Assembly (NCBI GenBank): GCA_015296075.1
Contig: DVDV01000315.1
Coordinates: forward strand, 1-51,805
Length of the DNA stretch: 51,805 nt
Direction of reading: 5' to 3'
DNA from: Leptolyngbyaceae cyanobacterium M33_DOE_097
Lineage (GTDB): Bacteria; Cyanobacteriota; Cyanobacteriia; Leptolyngbyales; Leptolyngbyaceae
Part shown: positions 1 through 7,926 of the stretch, in pieces
Position numbering within the stretch: position 1 is the first letter of the stretch
How the letters are laid out: each line of letters opens with the position of its first letter
Program-made: the position numbers and the translations under genes
The notes under the pieces: model-generated
Databases searched by the model: none
Seen by the model: the letters and a program-made list of their open reading frames with translations, nothing else
What the model was told of the DNA's origin: nothing

Positions 1-108
1 GAAACATTTGTACTGAAGTCAGAGCCTCTAAAGGCTTGTGCGCTCAATTTTATGAACGGCAGAATGGGTATTCCAGCCATTGATAGCTGTTCAAAATGAA
101 TATTTTTG

Positions 109-133
109 TGAGAATTATTCTCATACTGAGAAT
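109..133. promoter_or_regulatory. Fur-like operator, three alternating heptamers
   Basis: Positions 109-123 read TGAGAATTATTCTCA, a perfect 7-1-7 inverted repeat. A third heptamer, TGAGAAT, follows at 127-133, so the three half-sites alternate in orientation. The 7-1-7 layout matches the classical Fur consensus (TGATAATNATTATCA) with one change per half-site. It lies about 110 bp upstream of the first gene. Binding by FurA or another Fur-family member is inferred from the sequence only. Confidence 0.55.
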
Positions 134-240
134 TGCTGAGCTTGTCGGTTAAGTTTATTTACCTGTTACTCTGCAAGAGTTGCCTAAATTTTAAAGAAAG
201 GCAATCTAATCAAGACGAAAACTTCTTTGAGGGTTTACCT

Positions 241-510
241 ATGCCCCCTAACTCTAACGTCGAATCCGAGGCCAAAATCACCACACTTTTTTCTCACATC
301 CATTACTTGTTGCTTCAATCATGGAATGAGACAGGCTACGGGCAGATCATAATTGATAGCCAGCGTGGCCGTCGTGGCAAGATTCAGGTCATTATCAGAG
401 GCTCAACCCATTACTCCTGCACGATCACCGATGAGGATGTGCAGCAGATGATGCAGGAGTTTGAGAAATTGCGCTGTTGCCTCAATGGCAACACTCCACC
501 TGTAAAGTAG
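241..510 (+). CDS. Small conserved-looking hypothetical protein (89 aa) behind a Fur-like box
   Basis: This is an 89-residue soluble protein with no signal peptide or membrane segment. I do not recognise the family. The reading frame is open upstream to 133, but the ATG at 241 is preferred because the extra N-terminal residues look like translated leader. The middle of the protein is probably beta-rich (around GRRGKIQVIIRG), followed by an acidic helical segment (around DEDVQQMMQEFEKL) and a tail with two adjacent Cys. A Fur-like operator lies upstream and an intrinsic terminator downstream, so it is probably a single-gene transcript under metal-dependent control. Function unknown; an iron-stress role would be inference only. 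Confidence 0.6.
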   Translation: MPPNSNVESEAKITTLFSHIHYLLLQSWNETGYGQIIIDSQRGRRGKIQVIIRGSTHYSCTITDEDVQQMMQEFEKLRCCLNGNTPPVK

Positions 511-566
511 GCCGCTAGTGACACAATTTAACTTCTACTGTGGTTCTGATGAGTGTGATTCTCACA

Positions 567-612
567 AGCCGGAGACAGGGTTCTATAACCGCTTCTCCGG
601 CTTTGTTGTTTA
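567..612 (+). terminator. Rho-independent terminator
   Basis: A 9-bp perfect stem (AGCCGGAGA at 567-575, TCTCCGGCT at 594-602) encloses an 18-nt loop and is followed by a T-rich run. It lies 57 bp after the stop of the 89-aa gene. Confidence 0.8.
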
Positions 613-683
613 AGTCGATCGCGGTTATGAAGCGACCAGCGACGACACAAGCTTGTTCACCACACTTCACTTAGGAGGAAGAT

Positions 684-971
684 ATGCCTCACATGAACTG
701 CGATCGCGATTGTGACCGCTGTCCGTTTGTGGTCGATCCAAACGACCCCCAACGATATGCCTGCCTCAAATGTGGCAAAGAGTATTCGTTTGAACCCAAC
801 GATTGGTTTGGGGCTGTGGTGATAGTGTTACTGGTAGTGTTACTCACCTACACGTTGTATGGTGAAACGGCTTCCAGACAACAGCGACGACTACGGCGAT
901 CGCTGCTGTTCTCAGAAGCGATTGCGCTTACTGAGCCTCAGCATTCACAAACGAGACTTGCTTGCCATTAA
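684..971 (+). CDS. Zinc-ribbon-like single-pass membrane peptide (95 aa)
   Basis: A clear AGGAGG-type ribosome-binding site sits just upstream of the ATG. The N-terminal third carries two CxxC knuckles (C10/C13 and C27/C30) plus C6, as in a small zinc ribbon. One hydrophobic helix follows at about residues 43-60 (VVIVLLVVLLTYTLYG), then an Arg/Gln-rich cytoplasmic-type tail. The last 44 bases overlap the end of the convergent Rof-like gene, so the final 15 or so residues are shared coding sequence. No specific function can be assigned; a membrane-anchored metal-binding regulator is one possibility. Confidence 0.65.
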   Translation: MPHMNCDRDCDRCPFVVDPNDPQRYACLKCGKEYSFEPNDWFGAVVIVLLVVLLTYTLYGETASRQQRRLRRSLLFSEAIALTEPQHSQTRLACH

Positions 972-1182
972 CAGAAACCAGGCAATCAAGCCGGATCTCA
1001 GTGCCGTCTTCGAGCTTCACAAAGTCAGCATGGTTTGAGGCGTAAACATCAGCAATGCGACTGTTAACGGTTGTAGTTTCGCCTGAGTCGGTTTTGTAGA
1101 CAATCTCACAGGGTTCATGCAGAGTTGCGAGAGATTCTAACTCATCATGAAAGTCACAGGAGACCAGTTGATAGGGATTCAT
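928..1182 (-). CDS. Rof-like protein (Rho-binding antiterminator family, 84 aa)
   Basis: The protein aligns along its length with E. coli Rof (YaeO) as I remember it: the N-terminal Y-Q-x-[IV]-x-C-D segment, the D-x-L-E that follows, the central A-D step and the C-terminal [IL]RLD strand all match. Rof is a small Sm-like beta barrel that binds the Rho hexamer and blocks termination. The ATG at 1182 is chosen because it gives the N-terminus typical of the family. A GTG at 1233 is also open but adds a hydrophobic 17-residue extension. Cyanobacteria generally lack Rho, so the partner here is unclear and another RNA- or protein-binding role is likely. It stands alone and is convergent with the zinc-ribbon gene. 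Confidence 0.65.
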   Translation of the reverse strand: MNPYQLVSCDFHDELESLATLHEPCEIVYKTDSGETTTVNSRIADVYASNHADFVKLEDGTEIRLDCLVSVNGKQVSFVNAEAQ

Positions 1183-1297
1183 AAGCAACAGGGCTAGAAA
1201 TGGACAAAAAGTAAAAAGGAACGTGACTGTCACGCTCCTCTCATCCTATCGTTTGCCTCGCAGGGGGTGAATGCCCCAAAGACATAACCCAAATTGC

Positions 1298-2176
1298 CTA
1301 CTCCAGCAGCTCGATGTAGAAGTTAACGCTGGTTTCAAAACTCGCGCCAGGATCAAGATAAAGCAGGCGATCGCCTGTATTCATTGCATTACGAGGAGCC
1401 GTCCACGGTTCCAAACAATAAAAGTCCTTGCCCTTCAGCGTCCAAAACACCAGGTTGGCGTAGGCGTGGCTAAACTCAAGTTTGAGTCGGGTGCCCTGGT
1501 GGCGATCGACAATGGTTGCTGTATTTTGGCTTAACGTCTGAAAGATTAAGTCCAGTTCGTCGCGCTCCAGGTCAAAGTCGCCCTTAAACGGGTGTACTTC
1601 CTTTGTCTGCTGGTCTTGAAACTCCTCAGATGGAATCTCAAACTCTAGTTTCTGCTTGTCCTGAACTCCAAAATAGGGGTGAAACCCTAAAGCAAATGGC
1701 ATGGGGTGATCATCAGAGTGGTTAATGATCGTTTGCTCGGTGGCAAGCAAGTCTTCATGCAGGGTGTAACGAAACAGTAGCTCAAAGTCAAATGGGTAGA
1801 CCTCGCGCGTTTGCTGGTTACTCTTGAGCCGCAACAAAATGGATGGGCAATCGCCCATGGGCTGCTCAACAACTTGCCAGGGAAGATCACGGGCAAAACC
1901 ATGCTGCTTTAAGGTATAACTCTGCCCGTTATAGGTATAGGTATTGTCTGGTAGATTGCCGCAAATCGGAAATAGAATGGGATTGCCGCCGCGCACACTC
2001 AGGCTGGGGTCAGTAAAACGCTCGTGATCGAGGTAGAAAATATCCTTACCCTGAAATTGCCAACGAGTTAAGATACCGCCGCGAGCAGGAACAATTTCAA
2101 TCGACGAATTTGGTTCAGTGAGGGACAGCACGTAGGTTTCGTACTGGCGCTGTTCACAGGCGATCGCTCCGGACAT
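1298..2176 (-). CDS. Aldose 1-epimerase / glucose-6-phosphate 1-epimerase-like mutarotase
   Basis: This 292-residue protein belongs to the galactose-mutarotase fold, which interconverts alpha and beta anomers of aldoses or hexose-6-phosphates in the cytoplasm. Visible markers are R62 in the RGGNPILFP segment, H92 in KQHGFARD, H166 in GFHPYFG and a C-terminal Glu in LEPWTAPRN. These correspond to the substrate-binding Arg, the catalytic His pair and the catalytic Glu of the family. Length is normal. A Shine-Dalgarno-like AGGAGG (from the complementary bases just 3' of 2176) supports the start. The gene follows the CapA-type gene with a 12-bp gap, so the two are probably cotranscribed. Confidence 0.85.
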   Translation of the reverse strand: MSGAIACEQRQYETYVLSLTEPNSSIEIVPARGGILTRWQFQGKDIFYLDHERFTDPSLSVRGGNPILFPICGNLPDNTYTYNGQSYTLKQHGFARDLPWQVVEQPMGDCPSILLRLKSNQQTREVYPFDFELLFRYTLHEDLLATEQTIINHSDDHPMPFALGFHPYFGVQDKQKLEFEIPSEEFQDQQTKEVHPFKGDFDLERDELDLIFQTLSQNTATIVDRHQGTRLKLEFSHAYANLVFWTLKGKDFYCLEPWTAPRNAMNTGDRLLYLDPGASFETSVNFYIELLE

Positions 2177-2188
2177 GGGCTTTCCTCC

Positions 2189-4375
2189 TTACCATTGCGG
2201 TGCCCCTTGCAATGAAACATCGGGCACCAGATCTGCCCCTACCTTACCAGGTTGTTTCCACTGTTCGGGAGAGGTGTGCCGGGTGCGATCGCTCTGCATC
2301 GGTTGAGAAGTGCTTGTTTGGTCTAAATCAGATTTTTCTGGTTCCGACGCGTCTGGTCGATGCGTTAATTCGATATGTGAATTTTGAGGGGGCGTCTCAG
2401 TTTCACCATCGGGGGCTGGGGCATTGATAGGTTCTGCTGCAGGTTCGCTAGCTGGAGCTTTATCAGCAGGGGTTTGTGGCTCCTGCGAGGGAGTCTGCAT
2501 TGACTCGGTGGTGTCATCCTTGGGTTGGGTGAAGGGCAGCTGGAGTCGCCACTTGGGTTTTTCTTCGGGTTTGGGTAACTGCCAGGTGTCAGGATTGCTC
2601 TTATTAAAGGGAGTGTGATTGGGTGACGTGATGAAGCCATCTCCACCCGGTTGCGCATTTTCAGTTTCAGGAGACTGGCTTGGTGCTGCTTCGGGTGCTT
2701 GCTCGCTTTGACTCTCAGGCGTCGGACTTGGCGTGACAGTCGGTTGCTCAGACGAATTGGGAGTAGTGGGTTCTGGTGCTGGAGTTGACTCTGGTGTCTG
2801 TGGTTGCACGAGCTGCGTAGGAGCCGCATTACTCACCTGTCTTTCTAACACGGTTGAGACAGGCATAGGCTGCTCAAATCGGGCAGAAAGTCCGGTTAAT
2901 CGCTTGAGAATTGCTTCGCCATCGGCAGCAGCTGCAACACGAGCTTGATAATCCCGCACTTGAATCGGCACGAATTCAACTTTCATCTGGCGATCGTTGA
3001 CGGCAACCTTCAAAACAGCGGTGTCGTAGTTGTCGCGAGAGTTGCCACCAAAAATGAAGTTACCCAGTGAATAGGCGATCGGTCGGCCCTTGTAAATTTC
3101 TGCCCCTTGTAGAACATGGGGATGATGCCCCACAACTACGTCAGCGCCTTGATCAATCGTGAAACGAGCAAGTTTGCGTTGCCACTCGGCGGGTTGGCTC
3201 GCTTTTTCTTGACCCCAGTGATAGTTGACGATGATCCAATCCACCTCATTTCGAATCGCCTGAATGTCTTCGGCTATTCGCTGTTCGTCAACGGAGTTGG
3301 TGCCAGCCTTAGTCGAAGTCGCTGCGTATTCTTCGCCGTAGTAGCCCAAAAAGGCAATCCGTTGACCTTTGACATCAACGACTTTGGGACGACGAGCTTC
3401 ATTTAAATCGCGACCAGCTCCAATGCGCATGATGCCAGCACTATCGAGTACGTTGAGTGTCTCGGTAAGGCCCGCTTCTTTAAAGTCCATTGAGTGATTG
3501 TTGGCCAGGGTCACAATGTCTACTCCTCCGGCCTTCAGCACCTCCACCAGTTTTGGATCAGCCTTAAAGGTAAACCGTTTGTTGGGTTGGTTGAGCGTGG
3601 CGCGGGTTAGAGGATTCTCAAGATTGACCATCGCAATATCGGCTTCTCGATAGGCATCAAGCTTGGCAAACGCCCATTCAGGGTCATTGCTAAATCGCCT
3701 TTCGTAGTGTTCTGCGAGGGTGACATCTCCCGAAAACATCATCGTTACATCGGGATCACTGGAATTAGAAATGTCGGTGTGCTGCCGAACGGCAACGGTT
3801 TCAGCGGCGGCTTTAACTTCAACAGGCCGATCGCCCTGTTGGTTGCCAGCAGTCAGAGCATTACTGTTTTCAACGGGGGATTTGACTGAGCCAAATACGC
3901 CACCAACTAGAAACGCTGCTGCTGTAGAACCACTCACCATAATGGTGCGTACGAGTTTTAGGTGCGATCGCTCGCGGGAGGTGCGTTGAATGCGTCGCCG
4001 CAAGTTCGTTGATTGGGTTGCAGGTTGCTGCATTGAGCGGCGTAACCGGACTTGTCGATCCCACAAGATTTGGCGATCGCCTGCAAATCTGGCTCTTAAT
4101 CGCAGAGTCTCGATGCGGGGTGAGCGAATCAACCAGAGCTGGTGGCAGATATAGCGCATGAGGGGATCGCGCCAATGCTCGACCAGTTCAAAATTTTCGG
4201 CAGAGGGATACAACTCAAGTAAGACACGCAGGCGTCCGGCTCGATCGCTGCCGACTAAAGCTCTTATTCCATAAGGCATCAATGCCTGGTTGAGCCACCG
4301 AGCGATCGTCCGAAAATCTCCCGTTCTCGCTACTGGCTTTGCTTTTGTTGTAGCAAGACTCTCCGAGTAGACCAT
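2189..4375 (-). CDS. CapA-family metallophosphatase-like protein with a PST-rich C-terminal tail
   Basis: This is a 728-residue membrane-anchored protein. Residues 20-110 form a domain I do not recognise (tryptophan- and arginine-rich). A membrane helix follows at about 143-163. A CapA/PgsA-type domain (PGA_cap family, calcineurin-like fold) spans about 210-470, with the marker groups FSGDVTL (214-220), NLENP, ANNHSMD (291-297), NYHWG (384-388), GHHPH (416-420) and LGNFIFGG. From about 520 to the end the sequence is low-complexity, rich in Pro, Ser, Thr, Glu and Gln, probably an extended extracytoplasmic linker. CapA proteins take part in poly-gamma-glutamate or capsule export, but no pgsB/pgsC partner is nearby, so the substrate is unknown. 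Confidence 0.8.
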   Translation of the reverse strand: MVYSESLATTKAKPVARTGDFRTIARWLNQALMPYGIRALVGSDRAGRLRVLLELYPSAENFELVEHWRDPLMRYICHQLWLIRSPRIETLRLRARFAGDRQILWDRQVRLRRSMQQPATQSTNLRRRIQRTSRERSHLKLVRTIMVSGSTAAAFLVGGVFGSVKSPVENSNALTAGNQQGDRPVEVKAAAETVAVRQHTDISNSSDPDVTMMFSGDVTLAEHYERRFSNDPEWAFAKLDAYREADIAMVNLENPLTRATLNQPNKRFTFKADPKLVEVLKAGGVDIVTLANNHSMDFKEAGLTETLNVLDSAGIMRIGAGRDLNEARRPKVVDVKGQRIAFLGYYGEEYAATSTKAGTNSVDEQRIAEDIQAIRNEVDWIIVNYHWGQEKASQPAEWQRKLARFTIDQGADVVVGHHPHVLQGAEIYKGRPIAYSLGNFIFGGNSRDNYDTAVLKVAVNDRQMKVEFVPIQVRDYQARVAAAADGEAILKRLTGLSARFEQPMPVSTVLERQVSNAAPTQLVQPQTPESTPAPEPTTPNSSEQPTVTPSPTPESQSEQAPEAAPSQSPETENAQPGGDGFITSPNHTPFNKSNPDTWQLPKPEEKPKWRLQLPFTQPKDDTTESMQTPSQEPQTPADKAPASEPAAEPINAPAPDGETETPPQNSHIELTHRPDASEPEKSDLDQTSTSQPMQSDRTRHTSPEQWKQPGKVGADLVPDVSLQGAPQW

Positions 4376-4843
4376 ACTTTAGCCCTTTATGATTCGACGA
4401 CTCTAAATTGAACAGATGAACTAGAGTCTTCCCCACACTAAAGTGATACTGCAATTTAATCAAACGCGCACACAAATCTTGTGAGAAACAGGAAAACGGC
4501 AACCGCCATCAATTAAATATAAGTACGTTTGTGCTAAAAAGTTGGTTGAAAGAGTTGCTGAAATAATACAAAAATACTGTTTTGATGGTGGATTGCGATC
4601 GCGCGTGTAGCTCACAGTTCGATCGCCTGATGCAGAAGTTCAAAATATTTTTTCTGTGAAAAATTCTGGCTGTTGCCTGAGACTCTGTTTTGATGAGGAT
4701 CAAGAGAGATAGTGTTAACCTGTATCTCTGTCAAGCGGCGTAATTCCCTTGAAATGGCTCAACTCCGACTGAGAAGCATCAGCCTGTGACGTTATACTTA
4801 AGTTTCTAAGAGTAACTTTTCGTGAAAATCTCTTCTCTAACCG
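4376..4843. other. Intergenic region, divergent promoters of the capA-like gene and clpB
   Basis: This 468-bp stretch separates two divergent genes and must carry both promoters. I see no CIRCE element (TTAGCACTC-N9-GAGTGCTAA), no convincing small gene and no RNA gene. A TATACT hexamer at about 4793-4798 is a possible -10 box for clpB, about 45 bp before its ATG. Confidence 0.4.
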
Positions 4844-7498
4844 ATGCAGCCGACGGACCCCAATAAATTTACTGATAAAGCGTGGGAATCAATTGTACAG
4901 GCGCAAGATGTGGTGCGCCGCTATAAGCAGCAGCAGCTAGAGGTTGAGCATTTGCTCGTGAGCCTCCTAGAGCAGCAAGACGGACTGGCACCCAAGCTAC
5001 TTGTCAAAGCGGGTGTTGATTCGCAACGCTTGTTTCAACAAATTGATGAATTTGCTCGTCGGCAGCCCAAGGTCGTTAATACAGACCAGCTCTATCTGGG
5101 GCGACACCTGGATGTGATGCTCGATCGCGCGGAAGAGTTTCGTCAGAGTTGGGGTGACGACTTTATCTCGGTTGAGCACTTTTTACTGGCCTTTGCGACA
5201 GACCCCCGTTTGGGTGCGCGGTTGATGCGGGGCTATGAAGTTGATGCCCGCAAGTTAGAGACGGTGATCAAAGAGGTGCGGGGCAGCCAGAAAGTCACGG
5301 ATCAAAATCCTGAGTCGCGCTACGCTGCTTTAGAGAAGTATGGGCGTGACCTGACCGAGCAGGCCAAAGCGGGCAAGATTGACCCGGTGATTGGGCGCGA
5401 TGAAGAGATTCGGCGGGTGGTGCAGGTGCTCTCACGGCGGACGAAAAATAATCCTGTATTGATTGGGGAGCCGGGGGTGGGTAAAACCGCGATCGCCGAG
5501 GGGTTGGCCCAACGCATCGTGAATGGCGACGTGCCCGAATCACTCAAGAATCGCAAGCTAATTGCCCTAGATATGGGGTCTTTGATTGCCGGAGCTAAGT
5601 ATCGCGGTGATTTTGAAGACCGACTCCGCTCTGTTTTGAAAGAAGTGATGAATTCCGATGGGCAGATTGTGCTGTTTATCGACGAATTGCACACGGTGAT
5701 TGGCACTGGCTCGACGCAAGGGGCGATGGATGCCGGAAACTTGCTGAAACCGATGCTGGCACGGGGTGAGTTGCGCTGTATTGGGGCGACCACGCTGGAT
5801 GAATATCGCAAATATATTGAGAAGGATGCCGCTTTAGAGCGACGCTTTCAACAGGTGTTTGTCGATGAGCCGAGTCCCGAAGACACGATCTCAATCTTGC
5901 GGGGCTTGAAAGAGCGCTACGAAGTTCACCATGGGGTCAAAATTACTGATTCGGCGCTGGTGGCTGCGGCGACGCTTTCTTCGCGCTACATCAGTGATCG
6001 CTTTTTGCCCGATAAGGCGATCGACCTGGTGGATGAAGCGGCGGCTAAGCTCAAGATGGAGATCACCTCGAAACCAGCTGACCTAGAAGCAATTGATCGT
6101 CGCTTGATGCAACTTGAGATGGAGAAGCTCTCGCTCAAGGGTGAAGATCAGTTAGGGGTGCTGACTTCGACACGAGCCTCAAAAGAGCGACTCGATCGCA
6201 TTGAGCAAGAAATTAAGGATCTGGCTGAGAAGCAAGAGAACCTCAACTCTCAATGGCAGACCGAAAAACAGGTGCTCGACAAGATTAAAAACTTGAAAGA
6301 GGAAGAAGACCACCTGCGCGTTCAAATTGAGCAGGCTGAGCGCGACTATGACTTAAACAAAGCGGCGAAACTGCGCTACGAAAGTCTGGAGCGAGTCAGG
6401 AGCGATCGCGAAGCGCAAGAAGCAAAACTTCTGGAAATTCAGGCACGTGGTTCGACGTTGCTGCGAGAACAGGTGACTGAGGCTGATATTGCAGAGATTG
6501 TTGCCCGTTGGACGGGGATTCCGGTTAATCGTCTGCTAGAGTCTGAGCGGCAAAAGCTGCTACAACTCGAAAGCCATTTGCATGAACGGGTGATTGGTCA
6601 GCATGAAGCGGTTGAAGCGGTTGCGGCGGCGATTCGGCGGGCACGAGCGGGGATGAAAGATCCGGCGCGTCCCATTGGTTCGTTTCTGTTTATGGGGCCA
6701 ACAGGGGTCGGTAAAACGGAGTTGGCGCGCGCCCTGGCGCAATTTCTGTTTGACTCAGATGATGCATTAATCCGGCTGGATATGTCGGAGTACATGGAGA
6801 AGCATTCGGTAGCTCGTTTGGTGGGGGCACCTCCGGGCTATGTTGGCTATGAAGAAGGGGGCCAGTTAACCGAAGCTGTGCGCCGGAAGCCTTACTCGGT
6901 GGTGCTGCTGGATGAGGTTGAGAAAGCCCATGCAGATGTGTTTAATATCCTGCTGCAAGTGCTGGATGATGGTCGCATTACCGATTCACAAGGACGCACC
7001 GTTGACTTTCGGAATACGGTGATTGTGATGACCAGTAACATTGGCAGCGATCACATTCTGGATATTTCAGGAGATGATACACGCTACGAAGAAATGCGGA
7101 CACGGGTGATGGAGGCATTACGCAAACACTTCCGACCTGAGTTTCTCAACCGCATTGACGACACCATTCTCTTCCACGCATTAGGACGGGGTGAATTGAG
7201 TGAAATTGTTGGTCTGCAAATTCTGCGGATCGAAGCGTTACTGGCTGACCAAAAGCTGAAGCTAGAGATTACCCCTGCTGCCCGCAACCATATTGCTGAA
7301 ATTGGCTATGACCCAACTTATGGGGCACGTCCATTAAAGCGGGCGATTCAACGAGAACTGCAAAACCCGATCGCCACCAAGATCTTAGAAAACACCTTCC
7401 TTGAAGGCGACACGATTCTGATTGATCTGGTGGATGAGCAACTGGAGTTTCGTAAGAAGGTTGCGCCAACTAACCAACCAACGGCGATCGCATCGTAA
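4844..7498 (+). CDS. clpB: ATP-dependent disaggregase ClpB
   Basis: ClpB is the Hsp104-type hexameric ring that, with DnaK/DnaJ/GrpE, pulls polypeptides out of aggregates after heat stress. The 884-residue length is normal. Order of parts: Clp N-domain repeats (about 1-150); first AAA+ module with Walker A GEPGVGKT at 208-215 and sensor GATTLDEYR; coiled-coil M-domain (about 410-540); second AAA+ module with Walker A GPTGVGKT at 618-625 and pore-loop [10 protein letters not shown]-terminal D2-small domain. The M-domain separates it from ClpA/ClpC. Cyanobacteria usually have two clpB genes; the N-terminus resembles the cyanobacterial ClpB1-type opening ([10 protein letters not shown]), but I cannot settle which paralogue this is. 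It is transcribed alone. Confidence 0.97.
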   Translation: MQPTDPNKFTDKAWESIVQAQDVVRRYKQQQLEVEHLLVSLLEQQDGLAPKLLVKAGVDSQRLFQQIDEFARRQPKVVNTDQLYLGRHLDVMLDRAEEFRQSWGDDFISVEHFLLAFATDPRLGARLMRGYEVDARKLETVIKEVRGSQKVTDQNPESRYAALEKYGRDLTEQAKAGKIDPVIGRDEEIRRVVQVLSRRTKNNPVLIGEPGVGKTAIAEGLAQRIVNGDVPESLKNRKLIALDMGSLIAGAKYRGDFEDRLRSVLKEVMNSDGQIVLFIDELHTVIGTGSTQGAMDAGNLLKPMLARGELRCIGATTLDEYRKYIEKDAALERRFQQVFVDEPSPEDTISILRGLKERYEVHHGVKITDSALVAAATLSSRYISDRFLPDKAIDLVDEAAAKLKMEITSKPADLEAIDRRLMQLEMEKLSLKGEDQLGVLTSTRASKERLDRIEQEIKDLAEKQENLNSQWQTEKQVLDKIKNLKEEEDHLRVQIEQAERDYDLNKAAKLRYESLERVRSDREAQEAKLLEIQARGSTLLREQVTEADIAEIVARWTGIPVNRLLESERQKLLQLESHLHERVIGQHEAVEAVAAAIRRARAGMKDPARPIGSFLFMGPTGVGKTELARALAQFLFDSDDALIRLDMSEYMEKHSVARLVGAPPGYVGYEEGGQLTEAVRRKPYSVVLLDEVEKAHADVFNILLQVLDDGRITDSQGRTVDFRNTVIVMTSNIGSDHILDISGDDTRYEEMRTRVMEALRKHFRPEFLNRIDDTILFHALGRGELSEIVGLQILRIEALLADQKLKLEITPAARNHIAEIGYDPTYGARPLKRAIQRELQNPIATKILENTFLEGDTILIDLVDEQLEFRKKVAPTNQPTAIAS

Positions 7499-7523
7499 CG
7501 ACTAAAATCACTTGTTTCATTGA

Positions 7524-7554
7524 TGGGCAGGGGCGATCGTCCTTTGCCCATTTT
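7524..7554 (+). terminator. Probable intrinsic terminator of clpB
   Basis: TGGGCA at 7524-7529 pairs with TGCCCA at 7545-7550, and four T follow. The stem is short (6-7 bp) with a 15-nt loop that contains a GCGATCG core, so this is a modest terminator. Confidence 0.55.
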
Positions 7555-7926
7555 GTTGATCGCTATGGCTATGTCCAACGTGGTTTCGCATGGGCGATTA
7601 GTTGAACAAGGTGACCAGACCGCTTATCTAGACCTAACTCTCAATTAGCTTGAATGCTGATTGTTGGGACGGGTTAAGCGGGGAAAGGTTAGAAGATACC
7701 AAAGTAGAGGAGTAAAACTTACTTCTACGCACCTTGAATTGATAGTGTGAATCAACTGAATTTGCTCTGAAATTTGGCAGCAAAATGGCTTAGTTTTTGA
7801 CTGTTTGATCAAACGGCTAAAATTATCTCCTGCTGGAGTTCTATCGGCTGCTATCTATGCTGTTTAGGGTGTTATTAATATAAGTTTACAGGGGAACACT
7901 AGGGCGAGACATCGAACTAGGAAGAT
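7555..7926. other. Intergenic region before the giant kinase gene, with a 12-bp palindrome
   Basis: No gene is visible here. GTTTGATCAAAC at 7803-7814 is a perfect 12-bp palindrome about 113 bp before the ATG of the kinase gene and could be an operator. An AGGAAG Shine-Dalgarno lies just before the ATG at 7927. Confidence 0.35.

Noticed and set aside
4376-4843. CIRCE element upstream of clpB
   Set aside because: No TTAGCACTC-N9-GAGTGCTAA or near match was seen.
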